DNA of 64,000 bases from an uncultured Collinsella sp. (GCA_900758475.1 CAAERQ010000003.1:10270-74269); one strand, 5' to 3'; numbered from the stretch's first letter, positions 17,322-25,941 are shown. The notes: generated by a model not told the origin, from the sequence alone. Numbers and translations: made by a program.

Positions 17322-17535
17322 CCCTATAAAACCAGCAGGTCAAAGCCAATTTTTGGGACCAAATATAAAGCCGCCAGCTCCCTCCTATAGCGCACTTTGC
17401 CATGGAAAAGTACGAGACTTCGGTATGCGGTATCAAGCAATCGTTATTCGGGTCTTTAGGAATCCGCGTGATTAAATGCACGGCAATGGGTACATAGCCA
17501 GTACAGTAAGTCCCCGAGGCAGATTGGAGCCACGT

Positions 17536-18120
17536 ATGGATATCAAGGTTTCTGGACGCAAGACGACGGTAACCGATGCTCTGCGTGCGCATGTGGATGA
17601 GAAGATCGGCGAGGCGCTCAAGGTTTTCGATATCGAGCCCATGACGGTCGACGTTGTACTTCGCTATGAGAAGAACCCCTCGAACCCCAACCCGGCAATC
17701 GTCGAGGTTACGGTTCGTGCCCGCGGTTCGGTGATTCGCGTTGCCGAGCACGGTGCAGATATGTACGCCGCCATCGACCTCTCCGCCGATAAGGTCACCC
17801 GCCAGCTGCGTAAGTTCAAGACCAAGGTCGTGGACAACCGCCAGGGCGGTGCCAGCGCCGCGGATGTCGCACCGGTCGAGCGCGTCGAGGATCTGGCCGA
17901 CCTGCTGCTGCCCGAGGAGGAGGACGACCTGCTCGTCCGCGAGAAGGTCATCGACGTCACCCCGATGACTGAGGAGCAGGCGCTGGTGCAGACCGATCTG
18001 CTTGGTCATGACTTCTACGTGTTCGAGAACGCGACGACTGGCCTCATCAATGTGGTGTATCACCGTAAGAATGGTGGATATGGCATCATCAAGCCCCGCA
18101 TCGAAACACTTGACGAGTAA
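17536..18120 (+). CDS. hpf: ribosome hibernation-promoting factor, long form
   Basis: The ATG at 17536 (after TTGGAGC) gives MDIKVSGRKTTVTDALRAHVDEKI, the start of HPF/RaiA. The 194-residue length with a second C-terminal domain (PMTEEQALVQTDLLGHDFYVFENATTGLINVVYHRKNGGYGII) identifies the long form, which dimerises 70S ribosomes into 100S particles in stationary phase. It is monocistronic between a terminator upstream and another just downstream. Confidence 0.95.
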   Translation: MDIKVSGRKTTVTDALRAHVDEKIGEALKVFDIEPMTVDVVLRYEKNPSNPNPAIVEVTVRARGSVIRVAEHGADMYAAIDLSADKVTRQLRKFKTKVVDNRQGGASAADVAPVERVEDLADLLLPEEEDDLLVREKVIDVTPMTEEQALVQTDLLGHDFYVFENATTGLINVVYHRKNGGYGIIKPRIETLDE

Positions 18121-18147
18121 AATACGTTAACTTGCATGAGTTAACGG

Positions 18148-18183
18148 TTGGCGGCCATCCCATGCGGGTGGCCGCCTTTTTAC
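18148..18183 (+). terminator. rho-independent terminator after hpf
   Basis: GGCGGCCA pairs with TGGCCGCC around CCCATGCGGG-type loop sequence, followed by TTTTT. Confidence 0.85.
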
Positions 18184-18199
18184 GTAAGGAGTCGCTTTG

Positions 18200-19153
18200 A
18201 TGGACAAGGCCGCATCCGCCGGTCATTCGGACCGTTGCCGCATCGTCGTCGATACCTGCTGCGACTTTAGCCCCGAGGTCGCCGCGAACCTCGATGTCGA
18301 TATCCTGGGTTTCCCCTTCATTATCGATGGCGAAGAGCGCACGGATGACATCTGGTCGAGCATCACACCCAAGGAGTTCTACGACCGGATGCGCGCCGGT
18401 GCCCGCGTGTCCACCTCGGCTGTGTCGCTCGGTCGCTATATCGAGTTCTTTACCGAGTGCGCCAAAGAGGGCACGCCCACGGTCTACCTGTGCTTTACCT
18501 CGGCGCTGTCGTCGAGCTACAACTCCGCGTGCCAGGCGGCAGATGCCGTGCGCGCCGAGTATCCCGATTTTGAGCTGTACGTGGTCGACAACGCTCTGCC
18601 CTGTGCGACCGGCGCGCTCTTGGCGCTCGAGGCCGTGCGCCAGCGTTCGGCGGGACTGACCGCCAAGCAGCTGGTCGATTGGGCAAACGAGGCAAAGACC
18701 TACGTCCACGGCTACTTTACGCTCGAGAGCTTCGACGCACTGGCTGCCGGCGGCCGCATTCCGCCCGCGGCAGCGCAGCTCACGGCAAAGCTCGATGTCA
18801 AGCCCGAGCTCTCCTACGACCTGGCCGGCTCGCTGTCGCTGATCGGCGTCAACCGCGGCCGCAAGAAGGCACTCAAGTCCATCCTCAAGTCGTTCCGCGA
18901 GAACTACGTGCCCGACCGCACCATGCCCATCGCCATCATGACGGCCGATGCCGAAAAGGACGGCGACTGGCTCGAAGCCGCCATCCGCAAGGAGGAGGGC
19001 TGCGCCGACGTTACGATCATTCGCGGCTCCGTGGGTCCCACCATCGGCTCGCACGTGGGCCCCGGCATGGTGGCCTGCGCGTTTTGGGGTAAGAACCGCG
19101 CCGACAAGGCGTCGCTTTCCGACCGCATCGCCCGTCGCGTGCGCGGTCAGTAG
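18200..19153 (+). CDS. DegV-family fatty-acid-binding protein
   Basis: A 317-residue DegV protein. RIVVDTCCDFSPEVAANLDVDILGFPFIIDGEE gives the N-terminal domain, RVSTSAVSLGRYIEFF follows, CFTSALSSSYNSA contacts the fatty-acid head group and a C-terminal domain carries GGRIPP and the PTIGSHVGPGMVA signature. Family members bind long-chain fatty acids, and FakB-type members present them to the kinase FakA. No fakA is nearby. TAAGGA precedes the ATG at 18200; a TTG three bases upstream is the alternative. Confidence 0.92.
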   Translation: MDKAASAGHSDRCRIVVDTCCDFSPEVAANLDVDILGFPFIIDGEERTDDIWSSITPKEFYDRMRAGARVSTSAVSLGRYIEFFTECAKEGTPTVYLCFTSALSSSYNSACQAADAVRAEYPDFELYVVDNALPCATGALLALEAVRQRSAGLTAKQLVDWANEAKTYVHGYFTLESFDALAAGGRIPPAAAQLTAKLDVKPELSYDLAGSLSLIGVNRGRKKALKSILKSFRENYVPDRTMPIAIMTADAEKDGDWLEAAIRKEEGCADVTIIRGSVGPTIGSHVGPGMVACAFWGKNRADKASLSDRIARRVRGQ

Positions 19154-19251
19154 GCAAGTAACGCGGCCGTAATCGATCCCAGCTCACTGCCCAAACGCTG
19201 GCATCGAGTATTCAACCTAGTAATAACACCCAACCCAAAAGGAAAGGTTTC

Positions 19252-20331
19252 ATGGCAAACAAGCTCTCTGTCGCATTTATCGGCACCGGAATTATGGGTG
19301 CCCCCATTGCCGGCCACATTCTGGACGCTGGCTATCCCGTCACGGTCAACAACCGCACCAAGTCCAAGGCCGCAGCGCTCGTTGAGCGCGGTGCCGTCTG
19401 GGCCGATACGCCGGCAGATGCCGCGGCGAACGCCGACGTCGTCTTTACCATGGTGGGTTATCCCTCCGAGGTCGAGGAGCTCTACCTGGCGAGTGACGGT
19501 CTGCTCGCGTGCACTAAGCCCGGCGCGGTCCTGATCGACCTTACCACGAGCTCGCCCGAGCTGGCGCGCGACATTGCCGAGGCCGCCCAGGTCTCCGGCC
19601 GCATGGCGTTTGACTGCCCCGTCACCGGCGGCGAGTCGGGTGCCATCGCCGGCACGCTCACGGCTATCGTGGGCGCCACCGAGAACGACATCGCGCCGGT
19701 CCGCGACATCCTTTCCACCTTTGCGGCAACCATCTGCTGCTTCGATGGCGCCGGCAAGGGTCAGGCTGCCAAGCTTGCCAACCAGGTGTCGCTGGGCGCC
19801 TGCATGGTTGGCATGGCAGACGCCATGGCGTTTGCCGAGCTGAGCGGCCTTGATCTTGAGAAGACCCGTCAGATGATCCTGGGCGGCACCGGCAAGTCCG
19901 GCGCCATGGAGAGCCTGGCGCCCAAGGCACTCGACGGCGACTACAAGCCCGGCTTTATGGTCGAGCACTTCATCAAGGACCTGCGCTTGGCGCTCGCCTA
20001 CGCCGATGACCGCGAGCTTGCGCTGCCCGGCGCCGACGTGGCCTTTACGCTTTACGACATGCTCGATGCCATCGGTGGCGCCAAGCTGGGTACCCAGGCC
20101 GTCACGGTCCTCTATAAGGAGGAGGCCGATGCCATCGCCGCCGGTCTGGACTGGTCGCAGTATCGTCCCGAGGAGCACGGTGCTCACGAGGAGGGCTGTG
20201 GTTGCGGCGAGCATGGCGACGATCACGAGTGCGGTTGCGGTCACCATCACGGCGAGGACCACGAGTGCTGCGGCGGTCACGGTCATGACGACGGCCACGA
20301 GTGCTGCTGCGGCCACCATCACGGGGAGTAG
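19252..20331 (+). CDS. beta-hydroxyacid dehydrogenase with His/Cys-rich C-terminal tail
   Basis: A 359-residue protein. Residues ~1-295 are a 3-hydroxyisobutyrate dehydrogenase-type NAD(P) enzyme: VAFIGTGIMGAPIAGHIL (Rossmann GxGxxG), DCPVTGGESGAIAGTL and the catalytic lysine in GKGQAAKLANQ. The last ~45 residues are almost entirely His, Cys, Gly, Asp and Glu, in repeated CGCGEHGDDHE/CGHHHGEDHE units, a likely metal-binding appendage. A 142-aa membrane protein gene starts 6 bp after the stop. The enzyme's substrate is not evident. Confidence 0.88.
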   Translation: MANKLSVAFIGTGIMGAPIAGHILDAGYPVTVNNRTKSKAAALVERGAVWADTPADAAANADVVFTMVGYPSEVEELYLASDGLLACTKPGAVLIDLTTSSPELARDIAEAAQVSGRMAFDCPVTGGESGAIAGTLTAIVGATENDIAPVRDILSTFAATICCFDGAGKGQAAKLANQVSLGACMVGMADAMAFAELSGLDLEKTRQMILGGTGKSGAMESLAPKALDGDYKPGFMVEHFIKDLRLALAYADDRELALPGADVAFTLYDMLDAIGGAKLGTQAVTVLYKEEADAIAAGLDWSQYRPEEHGAHEEGCGCGEHGDDHECGCGHHHGEDHECCGGHGHDDGHECCCGHHHGE

Positions 20332-20336
20332 CGCCC

Positions 20337-20765
20337 ATGAGCTGGACGTTCGTGGTGCTTGCGCTGGCGCTCTTTCTCTTTGCGATCTACATCGGCTTTT
20401 TGTGCGGCCAGTGGGCGTGCGAAAAGCGCGTCATCACCAAGCGCGACTACTGGATTGCCAACTTTGCGGGAGCGGCGGCAGTCGTCCTGCTGACCTGGGT
20501 GTTCTCGCTGTTCCCGCTGGTGCAGTTTGCGCCGATCGGCTGGCTCGGCGGCTTTATCGCCGGCCTTAAGATGAGCTTTGGCGAGTCCGTCGGTCCGTGG
20601 CGCAAGCACGACGAGGTCTTTAACGTCAACAAGGCACACCGCGCCGCCGCCGACGCGGGCGATGCCGAGGAACGCCGCCGTGCGCGTCGTAATGGCGCTG
20701 CCGACCGACAGCTCATCTCGGTCACCGATGACAGCAAGGGTGCTGGCAAGCACGCTAAGAAATAG
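20337..20765 (+). CDS. small membrane protein, unknown function
   Basis: The ATG at 20337 lies just after the preceding stop. Residues 1-85 contain two membrane helices (FVVLALALFLFAIYIGFLCG and NFAGAAAVVLLTWVFSLFPLV) and a hydrophobic GGFIAGLKMSFGES turn. Residues ~90-142 form a basic cytoplasmic tail rich in Arg, Ala and Lys. No family is recognised. Close spacing puts it in one unit with the dehydrogenase upstream and the HEAT-repeat gene and icd downstream. Confidence 0.75.
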   Translation: MSWTFVVLALALFLFAIYIGFLCGQWACEKRVITKRDYWIANFAGAAAVVLLTWVFSLFPLVQFAPIGWLGGFIAGLKMSFGESVGPWRKHDEVFNVNKAHRAAADAGDAEERRRARRNGAADRQLISVTDDSKGAGKHAKK

Positions 20766-20780
20766 TAAAAAGAGGTAACT

Positions 20781-21479
20781 ATGGCAGAAAACAAAGACGA
20801 ACAGCTCACCGACGAGGAGCTGGCACAGCTTCAGCTGGCAGAGGAGAACGAGAATGCCGTCGACCGTCTGGTCCAGGAGCTCGGCTGCCCCACGCGCCGC
20901 ATCCGCCAGTTTGCCGCCCGCGTGCTGCACCTGCTCGCCGAGCGCGATCCGCAGCGCGTCGTGCCCTGCGTCCCCGCGCTGATCGAGGCGCTCGACCGCC
21001 CCGAGGCTCAGACCCGCTGGGAGGCCCTCGATGCCCTGACGGCGCTTGCCACCACCTGTCCCGAGCAGCTGGGCGATGCCTTTGAGGGCGCCGAGACCGC
21101 ACTGTTCGACGAGATTTCCTCCACGCTGCGCTATGCCGCCTTCCGCCTGCTGTGCGTGTGGGGCGCCACGAGCGTCGAGCGTTCGCGCGAGGCTTGGCCC
21201 ATCCTGGACGAGGCCATTCAGTGCTACCACGGCGACCTCGAGTATCGCGACATGCTCGGTTGCCTGTACGAGTTTGGCCAGGGCGAGATCGACGCCGAGG
21301 TCGCCGAGAAGCTTGCGCTGCGCCTTAAGTTCGATGCCGAGAACGGCAAGGGCAGCTATCTCAAGGCCCGTTCGAGCGAGATTTGCGAAATGCTTGTTAA
21401 ACGCTTTGACCTTGATCTCTCCAAAAAGAAGAAGCGTGCTAGCGTTAAAAAATCTGACGCCGCCGAAGACGAGGAGTAA
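20781..21479 (+). CDS. HEAT-repeat-like protein
   Basis: A 232-residue helical protein. Repeating segments such as RRIRQFAARVLHLLAERDPQRVVPCVPALIEAL and EAQTRWEALDALTALATTCPEQL have the paired-helix pattern of HEAT repeats, and the C-terminus is Lys-rich. Such proteins are usually scaffolds; no enzyme motif is seen. AAAAGAGG precedes the ATG. It ends 6 bp before icd and is probably co-transcribed. Confidence 0.75.
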   Translation: MAENKDEQLTDEELAQLQLAEENENAVDRLVQELGCPTRRIRQFAARVLHLLAERDPQRVVPCVPALIEALDRPEAQTRWEALDALTALATTCPEQLGDAFEGAETALFDEISSTLRYAAFRLLCVWGATSVERSREAWPILDEAIQCYHGDLEYRDMLGCLYEFGQGEIDAEVAEKLALRLKFDAENGKGSYLKARSSEICEMLVKRFDLDLSKKKKRASVKKSDAAEDEE

Positions 21480-21485
21480 CAGATT

Positions 21486-22571
21486 ATGGCGCACGATGTA
21501 GTCCTGATTCCCGGTGACGGTATCGGTCCCGAGATTACGCAGGCCATGCGCCGCGTGGTCGAGGCCACCGGTGTCCAGATCAATTGGAATGTCCAGGAGG
21601 CCGGTGCCGGCGTCATGGACGAGTTTGGCACGCCGCTGCCCCAGCACGTGCTCGATGCGGTCGCCGAGACCAAGGTTGCCATCAAGGGTCCCATCACCAC
21701 GCCGGTCGGCACGGGTTTCCGCAGCGTTAACGTCGCCCTGCGCAAGCACTTCGACCTGTACGCCTGTGTGCGCCCCTGCCTGTCGCAGCCGGGCGACGGC
21801 TCGCGCTTCCGCGATGTCGACCTGGTCATCGTGCGCGAGAATACCGAGGACCTCTACGCCGGCATCGAGTTCGATGAGGGCGCTGCCGAGGTCGAGGAGC
21901 TCTCGCAGCTTGTCGAGCGGTCGGGTCAGAAGACCTTCGCCGCCGATTCCGCCATCTCGATCAAGCCGATCTCCATCGCCAAGAGCCGCCGTATTGTGGA
22001 GTACGCCTTTGAGTACGCCCGCCGTTGCGGCCGCAAAAAGGTGACGGCCGTACACAAGGCAAACATCATGAAAGCGACTGACGGCCTGTTCCTGCGCGTT
22101 GCGCGCGAGGTGGCCGCCAACTATCCCGATATCGAGTTCAACGACAAGATCGTCGACGCCACCTGCATGGGCCTGGTCCAGAACCCCAACGACTTCGATG
22201 TCCTGGTGCTACCCAACCTGTACGGCGACATCGTGAGCGACCTGTGCGCCGGCCTGGTGGGTGGCTTAGGGATGGCCCCCGGCTCCAACATCGGTGCCGA
22301 CTGCGCCATCTTCGAGGCAACGCACGGCTCAGCGCCCGATATCGCTGGCCAGGATATCGCCAACCCCACGGCCGAGATTCTCTCTGCTGCGATGATGCTC
22401 GATCACCTGGGCGAGAACGACGCTGCCAATCGCATTCGCGCCGCCGTATCTGCCACGCTCGACGAGGGCGAGCAGGTTACCGGTGACGTGCGCCGTGCCC
22501 AGACCGGCTCCGTCGAGGGCGCCGTGGGCACGCAGGCCTTTGCCGATGCCGTTATCGCGCACCTGGCCTAA
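21486..22571 (+). CDS. icd: isocitrate/isopropylmalate dehydrogenase family, probably NAD-dependent isocitrate dehydrogenase
   Basis: A 361-residue beta-decarboxylating dehydrogenase: VVLIPGDGIGPEI at the N-terminus, IVRENTEDLYAGIE (substrate Arg/Asn), KRKVTAVHKANIMK-like Lys site (KKVTAVHKANIMKATDG), VLPNLYGDIVSDLCAGLVGGLG with the metal-binding Asp residues and FEATHGSAPDIAGQDIANP. This pattern is that of short NAD-linked isocitrate dehydrogenases; homoisocitrate or isopropylmalate activity cannot be excluded. It converts isocitrate to 2-oxoglutarate. No leu genes are adjacent. Confidence 0.85.
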   Translation: MAHDVVLIPGDGIGPEITQAMRRVVEATGVQINWNVQEAGAGVMDEFGTPLPQHVLDAVAETKVAIKGPITTPVGTGFRSVNVALRKHFDLYACVRPCLSQPGDGSRFRDVDLVIVRENTEDLYAGIEFDEGAAEVEELSQLVERSGQKTFAADSAISIKPISIAKSRRIVEYAFEYARRCGRKKVTAVHKANIMKATDGLFLRVAREVAANYPDIEFNDKIVDATCMGLVQNPNDFDVLVLPNLYGDIVSDLCAGLVGGLGMAPGSNIGADCAIFEATHGSAPDIAGQDIANPTAEILSAAMMLDHLGENDAANRIRAAVSATLDEGEQVTGDVRRAQTGSVEGAVGTQAFADAVIAHLA

Positions 22572-22630
22572 GGGAGGCACGCTGCAAACGCCTAAATAGT
22601 ACTTAAGTGTTTGCGTATAACCTAAGAATC

Positions 22631-22662
22631 AATACGCCCGGCGCTCTGTCGGGCGTATTCTA
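22631..22662 (+). terminator. probable terminator after icd
   Basis: AATACGCCCG pairs with CGGGCGTATT around GCGCTCTGT. The following CTATTG is a weak T-run. Confidence 0.6.
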
Positions 22663-22697
22663 TTGAGGACTATGTTTCCTAACAAGGAGTAACCGAT

Positions 22698-23792
22698 ATG
22701 GGTCTGATTCAAAAGAAGGACGAGAAGGACGAGATCGACGGCATTCAGATCATCGAGCGCGGCGAAGGCCCCGACGGTGACGAGGACGAGAAGATCGACC
22801 TGGTCGCCGGTACGTCTGCCGAGCACATTGCTGCCGGTACGACGGCCGAGGAGGAGGACGCCCGTCTGGAGGCTCAGGTTGCCGCGGATGCCGCTGACGA
22901 GAATCTGATGCCCGAGGCCCAGGATGAGGACGACGATATCCTGGGTTCCGATGAAGACGATCGCGTATCCAAGCACAAGAAGACGATGATCGCCGCCTTT
23001 GTGGTTGCAATCGTGATCGCTGCGGTGGTCGGCTTCTTTATCGGCAATGGCGGCTTTGGCGGCAAGGGTGTCGGCTCGGCGACCCTGACCGAGGACCAGC
23101 TCGATTCGACCGTGGCAAGCTATAGCTACAACGGCAAGAAGAGTGATATCACCGCGCGCGAGGCCATCGAGAGCCAGTACAGCCTCGATACCGTCAAGGA
23201 TAGTGATGGCAACTACACCGCTCCTTCTGCCGACGTCATCCTGTCCTACGTGCGCAACAAGATCCTGCTCGATGCCGCCGAGGACGAGGGCATTACTGTC
23301 TCTTCCAAGGAGATGAAGAAGTACGCCGAGGATTCCATCGGCACTTCTGACTACAAGACCATGGCCACGCAGTATGGCGTGTCCAAGGACCAGGCCAAGC
23401 AGATCGTCCGCCAGTCCGCGACGCTGCAGAAGCTCTACAAGAAGAAGGTGGGCGATAGCTCCGCAAGCACGCCGACCGCTCCGACCGAGCCTTCTGACGG
23501 CAATGAGGACACCGCGAGCAAGGATTACGCCGACTATATCATCAACCTTGCCGGCGACGAGTGGGATAGCTCAAAGGGCACTTGGAAGGACGCCGACGGT
23601 ACCTATGCTAAGGCATTTGCCGACGATGCCTTTACGGCCGATAGCGCTACCTATAAGCAGGCCATGACCGCCTACTACACTGCTTATCAGCAGTATTCCT
23701 CGCAGGCTTCGAGCGCTAGCTCCAAGTGGACCGAGTATGCTAACGGCCTCTACGCCAAGGCCAACATCAGCATCTACGGCCTGTTTGCGTAA
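22698..23792 (+). CDS. membrane-anchored SurA_N-like protein
   Basis: A 364-residue protein. Residues 1-95 are acidic and cytoplasmic (many Asp/Glu), one membrane helix follows (MIAAFVVAIVIAAVVGFFIG, residues ~97-116), then an external domain with DVILSYVRNKILLDAAEDEGITVSSKEMKKYAEDSI and YGVSKDQAKQIVRQSATLQKLYKKKV, resembling the SurA/PrsA N-terminal chaperone fold. No parvulin PPIase domain is seen. The last ~60 residues are Ala/Ser/Tyr-rich. A role in extracytoplasmic folding is plausible but inferred. GGAG precedes the ATG. Confidence 0.7.
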   Translation: MGLIQKKDEKDEIDGIQIIERGEGPDGDEDEKIDLVAGTSAEHIAAGTTAEEEDARLEAQVAADAADENLMPEAQDEDDDILGSDEDDRVSKHKKTMIAAFVVAIVIAAVVGFFIGNGGFGGKGVGSATLTEDQLDSTVASYSYNGKKSDITAREAIESQYSLDTVKDSDGNYTAPSADVILSYVRNKILLDAAEDEGITVSSKEMKKYAEDSIGTSDYKTMATQYGVSKDQAKQIVRQSATLQKLYKKKVGDSSASTPTAPTEPSDGNEDTASKDYADYIINLAGDEWDSSKGTWKDADGTYAKAFADDAFTADSATYKQAMTAYYTAYQQYSSQASSASSKWTEYANGLYAKANISIYGLFA

Positions 23793-23834
23793 AGAGTCGC
23801 ACGGCTCATCGAGCATCTAGCCGATAGACAGCAG

Positions 23835-23874
23835 AAAGTCCGCCAGTACGGAAGTCGTTCTGGCGGACTTTTTG
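23835..23874 (+). terminator. rho-independent terminator
   Basis: AAAGTCCGCCAG pairs with CTGGCGGACTTT around a 13-nt loop, then TTT. It ends the SurA_N-like gene. Confidence 0.85.
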
Positions 23875-23906
23875 CGTTGAGGGCGTGATTGGCGGCTTAA
23901 TTATGG

Positions 23907-24146
23907 CTATTCATCTTTAAGTCCAAAAAGGCTATCGGCTTCATCGTCGGATATATATTCCAGTACATCGCCCGGTTGGCAGTCGAGTGCCCGACATATC
24001 GCGTCAAGAGTTGAAAAACGTATGGCAGAAACCTTGCCCGTCTTAATGCGTGACATATTGACCTGGGAGATGCCCACGCGTTCCGCAAGCTCTTTGGATG
24101 AGATCTTGCGTTCGGCGAGCATGCGGTCGAGCCGCAGAATGATCAT
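23907..24146 (-). CDS. XRE-family HTH regulator (YozG-type)
   Basis: A 79-residue Cro/C1-type helix-turn-helix: LDRMLAERKISSKELAERVGISQVNMSRIKTGKVSAIRFSTLDAICRALDCQPGDVLEYI. The whole protein is the HTH with a short acidic tail. It lies 9 bp downstream of a DUF2975 membrane protein on the same strand, the common two-gene pairing in which the small regulator probably controls its own operon. Confidence 0.9.
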   Translation of the reverse strand: MIILRLDRMLAERKISSKELAERVGISQVNMSRIKTGKVSAIRFSTLDAICRALDCQPGDVLEYISDDEADSLFGLKDE

Positions 24147-24155
24147 GGATTCCCC

Positions 24156-24794
24156 CTAGAGCAACTCGTCATCTTGTTTTTGCAGGATACACCCGTAGCG
24201 GAAGATGCTGGCAATCAGGATAATAATCAGGCCTGCAAAGAGCATAGAGGGCTCGAACAGCTGGCCGCCGAAGGCATCTGTAAAGCTGCCGCCAAATCCC
24301 GAAAGCATCAATCCCGTGACTATGGCACCAAGGAGTCTCACGGCAGCGCCGCCGATAAGGAACAAAAGCCCAACTCGATGTAGCATACGGCTGCATTCAA
24401 GGTCAAAGGGCCTGCCCGCCTTTTCAATGATGGAGAAAAGCTTGTATGCGCTCAGTGCGATAGCGAGCGCGAGGAATGTCATCATGACGCTCCCCATGGC
24501 GGTGTGACCGTCGTGCGCGATGAGCATAAGTGGGGTCTGTGCATTGGCACCGACGAGAGCGAGGCACGGTCCTTCGCCGGCTTGAAGTTCTACGGATTGG
24601 AGACAGAATCCTTGGGAGAGACTGGGCAATATGAGTAGAAGGTCGATTGCAATGACTGCGAAGAGTCCCAGAGCGAGTGCCGCAGTGGCGCAGATTGTGG
24701 CCCATTTGCAGATGCGGGTGAGCCTCCTCAGCTCGGCTATCGTCTGTTCGCGGCTGATGGTTTCATTCGATATAGATGCGTTTCGGTGGACCAT
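24156..24794 (-). CDS. DUF2975-family membrane protein
   Basis: The ATG at 24794 is chosen for GGAGGGG just upstream on the minus strand. The 212-residue product has four hydrophobic helices (CATAALALGLFAVIAIDLLLILP, VMMTFLALAIALSAYKLFSII, RVGLLFLIGGAAVRLLGAIVTG, SMLFAGLIIILIASIFRYG) and the GRPFDLE...L segment seen in DUF2975 proteins. Function is unknown. It is the first gene of the operon with the XRE regulator downstream. Confidence 0.85.
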   Translation of the reverse strand: MVHRNASISNETISREQTIAELRRLTRICKWATICATAALALGLFAVIAIDLLLILPSLSQGFCLQSVELQAGEGPCLALVGANAQTPLMLIAHDGHTAMGSVMMTFLALAIALSAYKLFSIIEKAGRPFDLECSRMLHRVGLLFLIGGAAVRLLGAIVTGLMLSGFGGSFTDAFGGQLFEPSMLFAGLIIILIASIFRYGCILQKQDDELL

Positions 24795-25024
24795 AACCCC
24801 TCCAATCGGCGTTTTGGATGATACTTGTATCATATCAAAATTAACGATAAACGATAAATAATTACGTATACTGAGTAAGTAATGATTGAAAACGATTAGC
24901 GTGAGCTATTAGCTCATTTTGGATGCCGGAGTTTGGCGTTCGGGGGATGGGGACAAATGCCAAAAACTTCCCGTGATCGCGCAAGCGCTCCATCGCGCTT
25001 CCCTAATTCATCTGGGAAAACAAC

Positions 25025-25074
25025 TGCAAACGATTGCAAGTAACCGGTGAACGGTCGAAAACTACCGTTCACCG
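25025..25074. promoter_or_regulatory. operator cluster: cre-like palindrome and CGGTGAACGGT inverted repeat
   Basis: TGCAAACGATTGCA (25025-25038) has perfect TGCAA/TTGCA arms like a CcpA/LacI-family site. CGGTGAACGGT (25045-25055) and ACCGTTCACCG (25064-25074) form a perfect 11-bp inverted repeat. Both lie upstream of the mannose-class PTS operon. Confidence 0.6.
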
Positions 25075-25262
25075 ATAATCTCAAAACTGGTTCTAACTGG
25101 TATTAAGTCAAAAAGACCAATTCACATATCTTAACAATGACCTGCAATTTTTCTTCACGCTATTTTTAGCCGCCCTGCGTTGTTTAGACACAGGAAAAGA
25201 TCCGATCTTTTGCCAAAACATTTCGAAACGGTCTCAAAACCGCAGGTAGAAGTGTTAACGAC

Positions 25263-25294
25263 CGGTAAACGGTCGATTTATCACCGTGAGCGGT
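25263..25294 (+). promoter_or_regulatory. 21-bp-spaced RACGGT direct repeat (GalNAc PTS promoter)
   Basis: AACGGT at 25268-25273 and AGCGGT at 25289-25294, each in a GTRARCGGT context, exactly 21 bp apart. The same arrangement occurs before five other genes in the window. Confidence 0.6.
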
Positions 25295-25368
25295 GCAAAA
25301 ACGTTTTACCGTATGAATCAACGAAAGCGACCTCTTCTGGGGTGATATAGTGACAACAACACGTCACG

Positions 25369-25397
25369 TGGTTACTACCAGTTTAGAAACCACTGGT
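25369..25397. promoter_or_regulatory. GntR-type operator TGGT-TACT-ACCA plus ACCAGT/ACTGGT pair
   Basis: TGGTTACTACCAG (25369-25381) recurs exactly at 29662-29674 before agaS. Overlapping it, ACCAGT (25377-25382) and ACTGGT (25392-25397) form a second inverted pair. The TGGT...ACCA form resembles NagR/DasR-family GntR boxes. Confidence 0.6.
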
Positions 25398-25497
25398 CTT
25401 CAAAGAACGCTTTCTAAGAAGCTTTAAGGGCGAGCGCCCGCTGGCTTCCGAAAATCATCGGACTCAGATTGTACACACCTTCGGAAGGGAAATTTGA

Positions 25498-25941
25498 ATG
25501 GTTGGCTTTATTCTTACCGGTCATGGACAGTTCGCACCCGGCCTTGCAAGCGCTATCGCTATGGTTGCCGGCGACCAGCCTGCTTTTACCGTCGTTCCTT
25601 TTGAGGGCGACCAGGCTGCTTCCTACGGTGAGGATCTCCGCGCCGCTATTACCGCCATGCGCGAGGAGTGCGATGGCGTGCTCGTCTTTACCGACCTGCT
25701 TGGCGGCACCCCGTTCAACCAGTCGATGATGATTGCCCAGGATGTCGACAATGTCGAGGTTCTGACCGGCACTAACCTTCCCATGGTTATTGAGCTTCTG
25801 TTCCTCCGCGGCAACGCCACGCTCGCCGAGCTTGGCGAGCAGGCCGTGACCGTTGGCCAGACGGGCATCACCGCCCAGACGGTCGCATCCGTTGCCGACT
25901 CCGAGGAAGAGGATATCTTCGGCGACGAGGACGGCATCTAA
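25498..25941 (+). CDS. PTS EIIA, mannose/GalNAc class
   Basis: A 147-residue mannose-class EIIA. MVGFILTGHGQFAPGLASAI places the phospho-accepting His at residue 9, and VLVFTDLLGGTPFNQSM is the class signature. It takes phosphate from HPr and passes it to EIIB. The C-terminus is acidic (EEEDIFGDEDGI). GGAAGGG precedes the ATG. Its last base overlaps the next start. With AgaS and a deacetylase in the same locus, the likely sugar is N-acetylgalactosamine; this is inferred from context. Confidence 0.93.
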   Translation: MVGFILTGHGQFAPGLASAIAMVAGDQPAFTVVPFEGDQAASYGEDLRAAITAMREECDGVLVFTDLLGGTPFNQSMMIAQDVDNVEVLTGTNLPMVIELLFLRGNATLAELGEQAVTVGQTGITAQTVASVADSEEEDIFGDEDGI

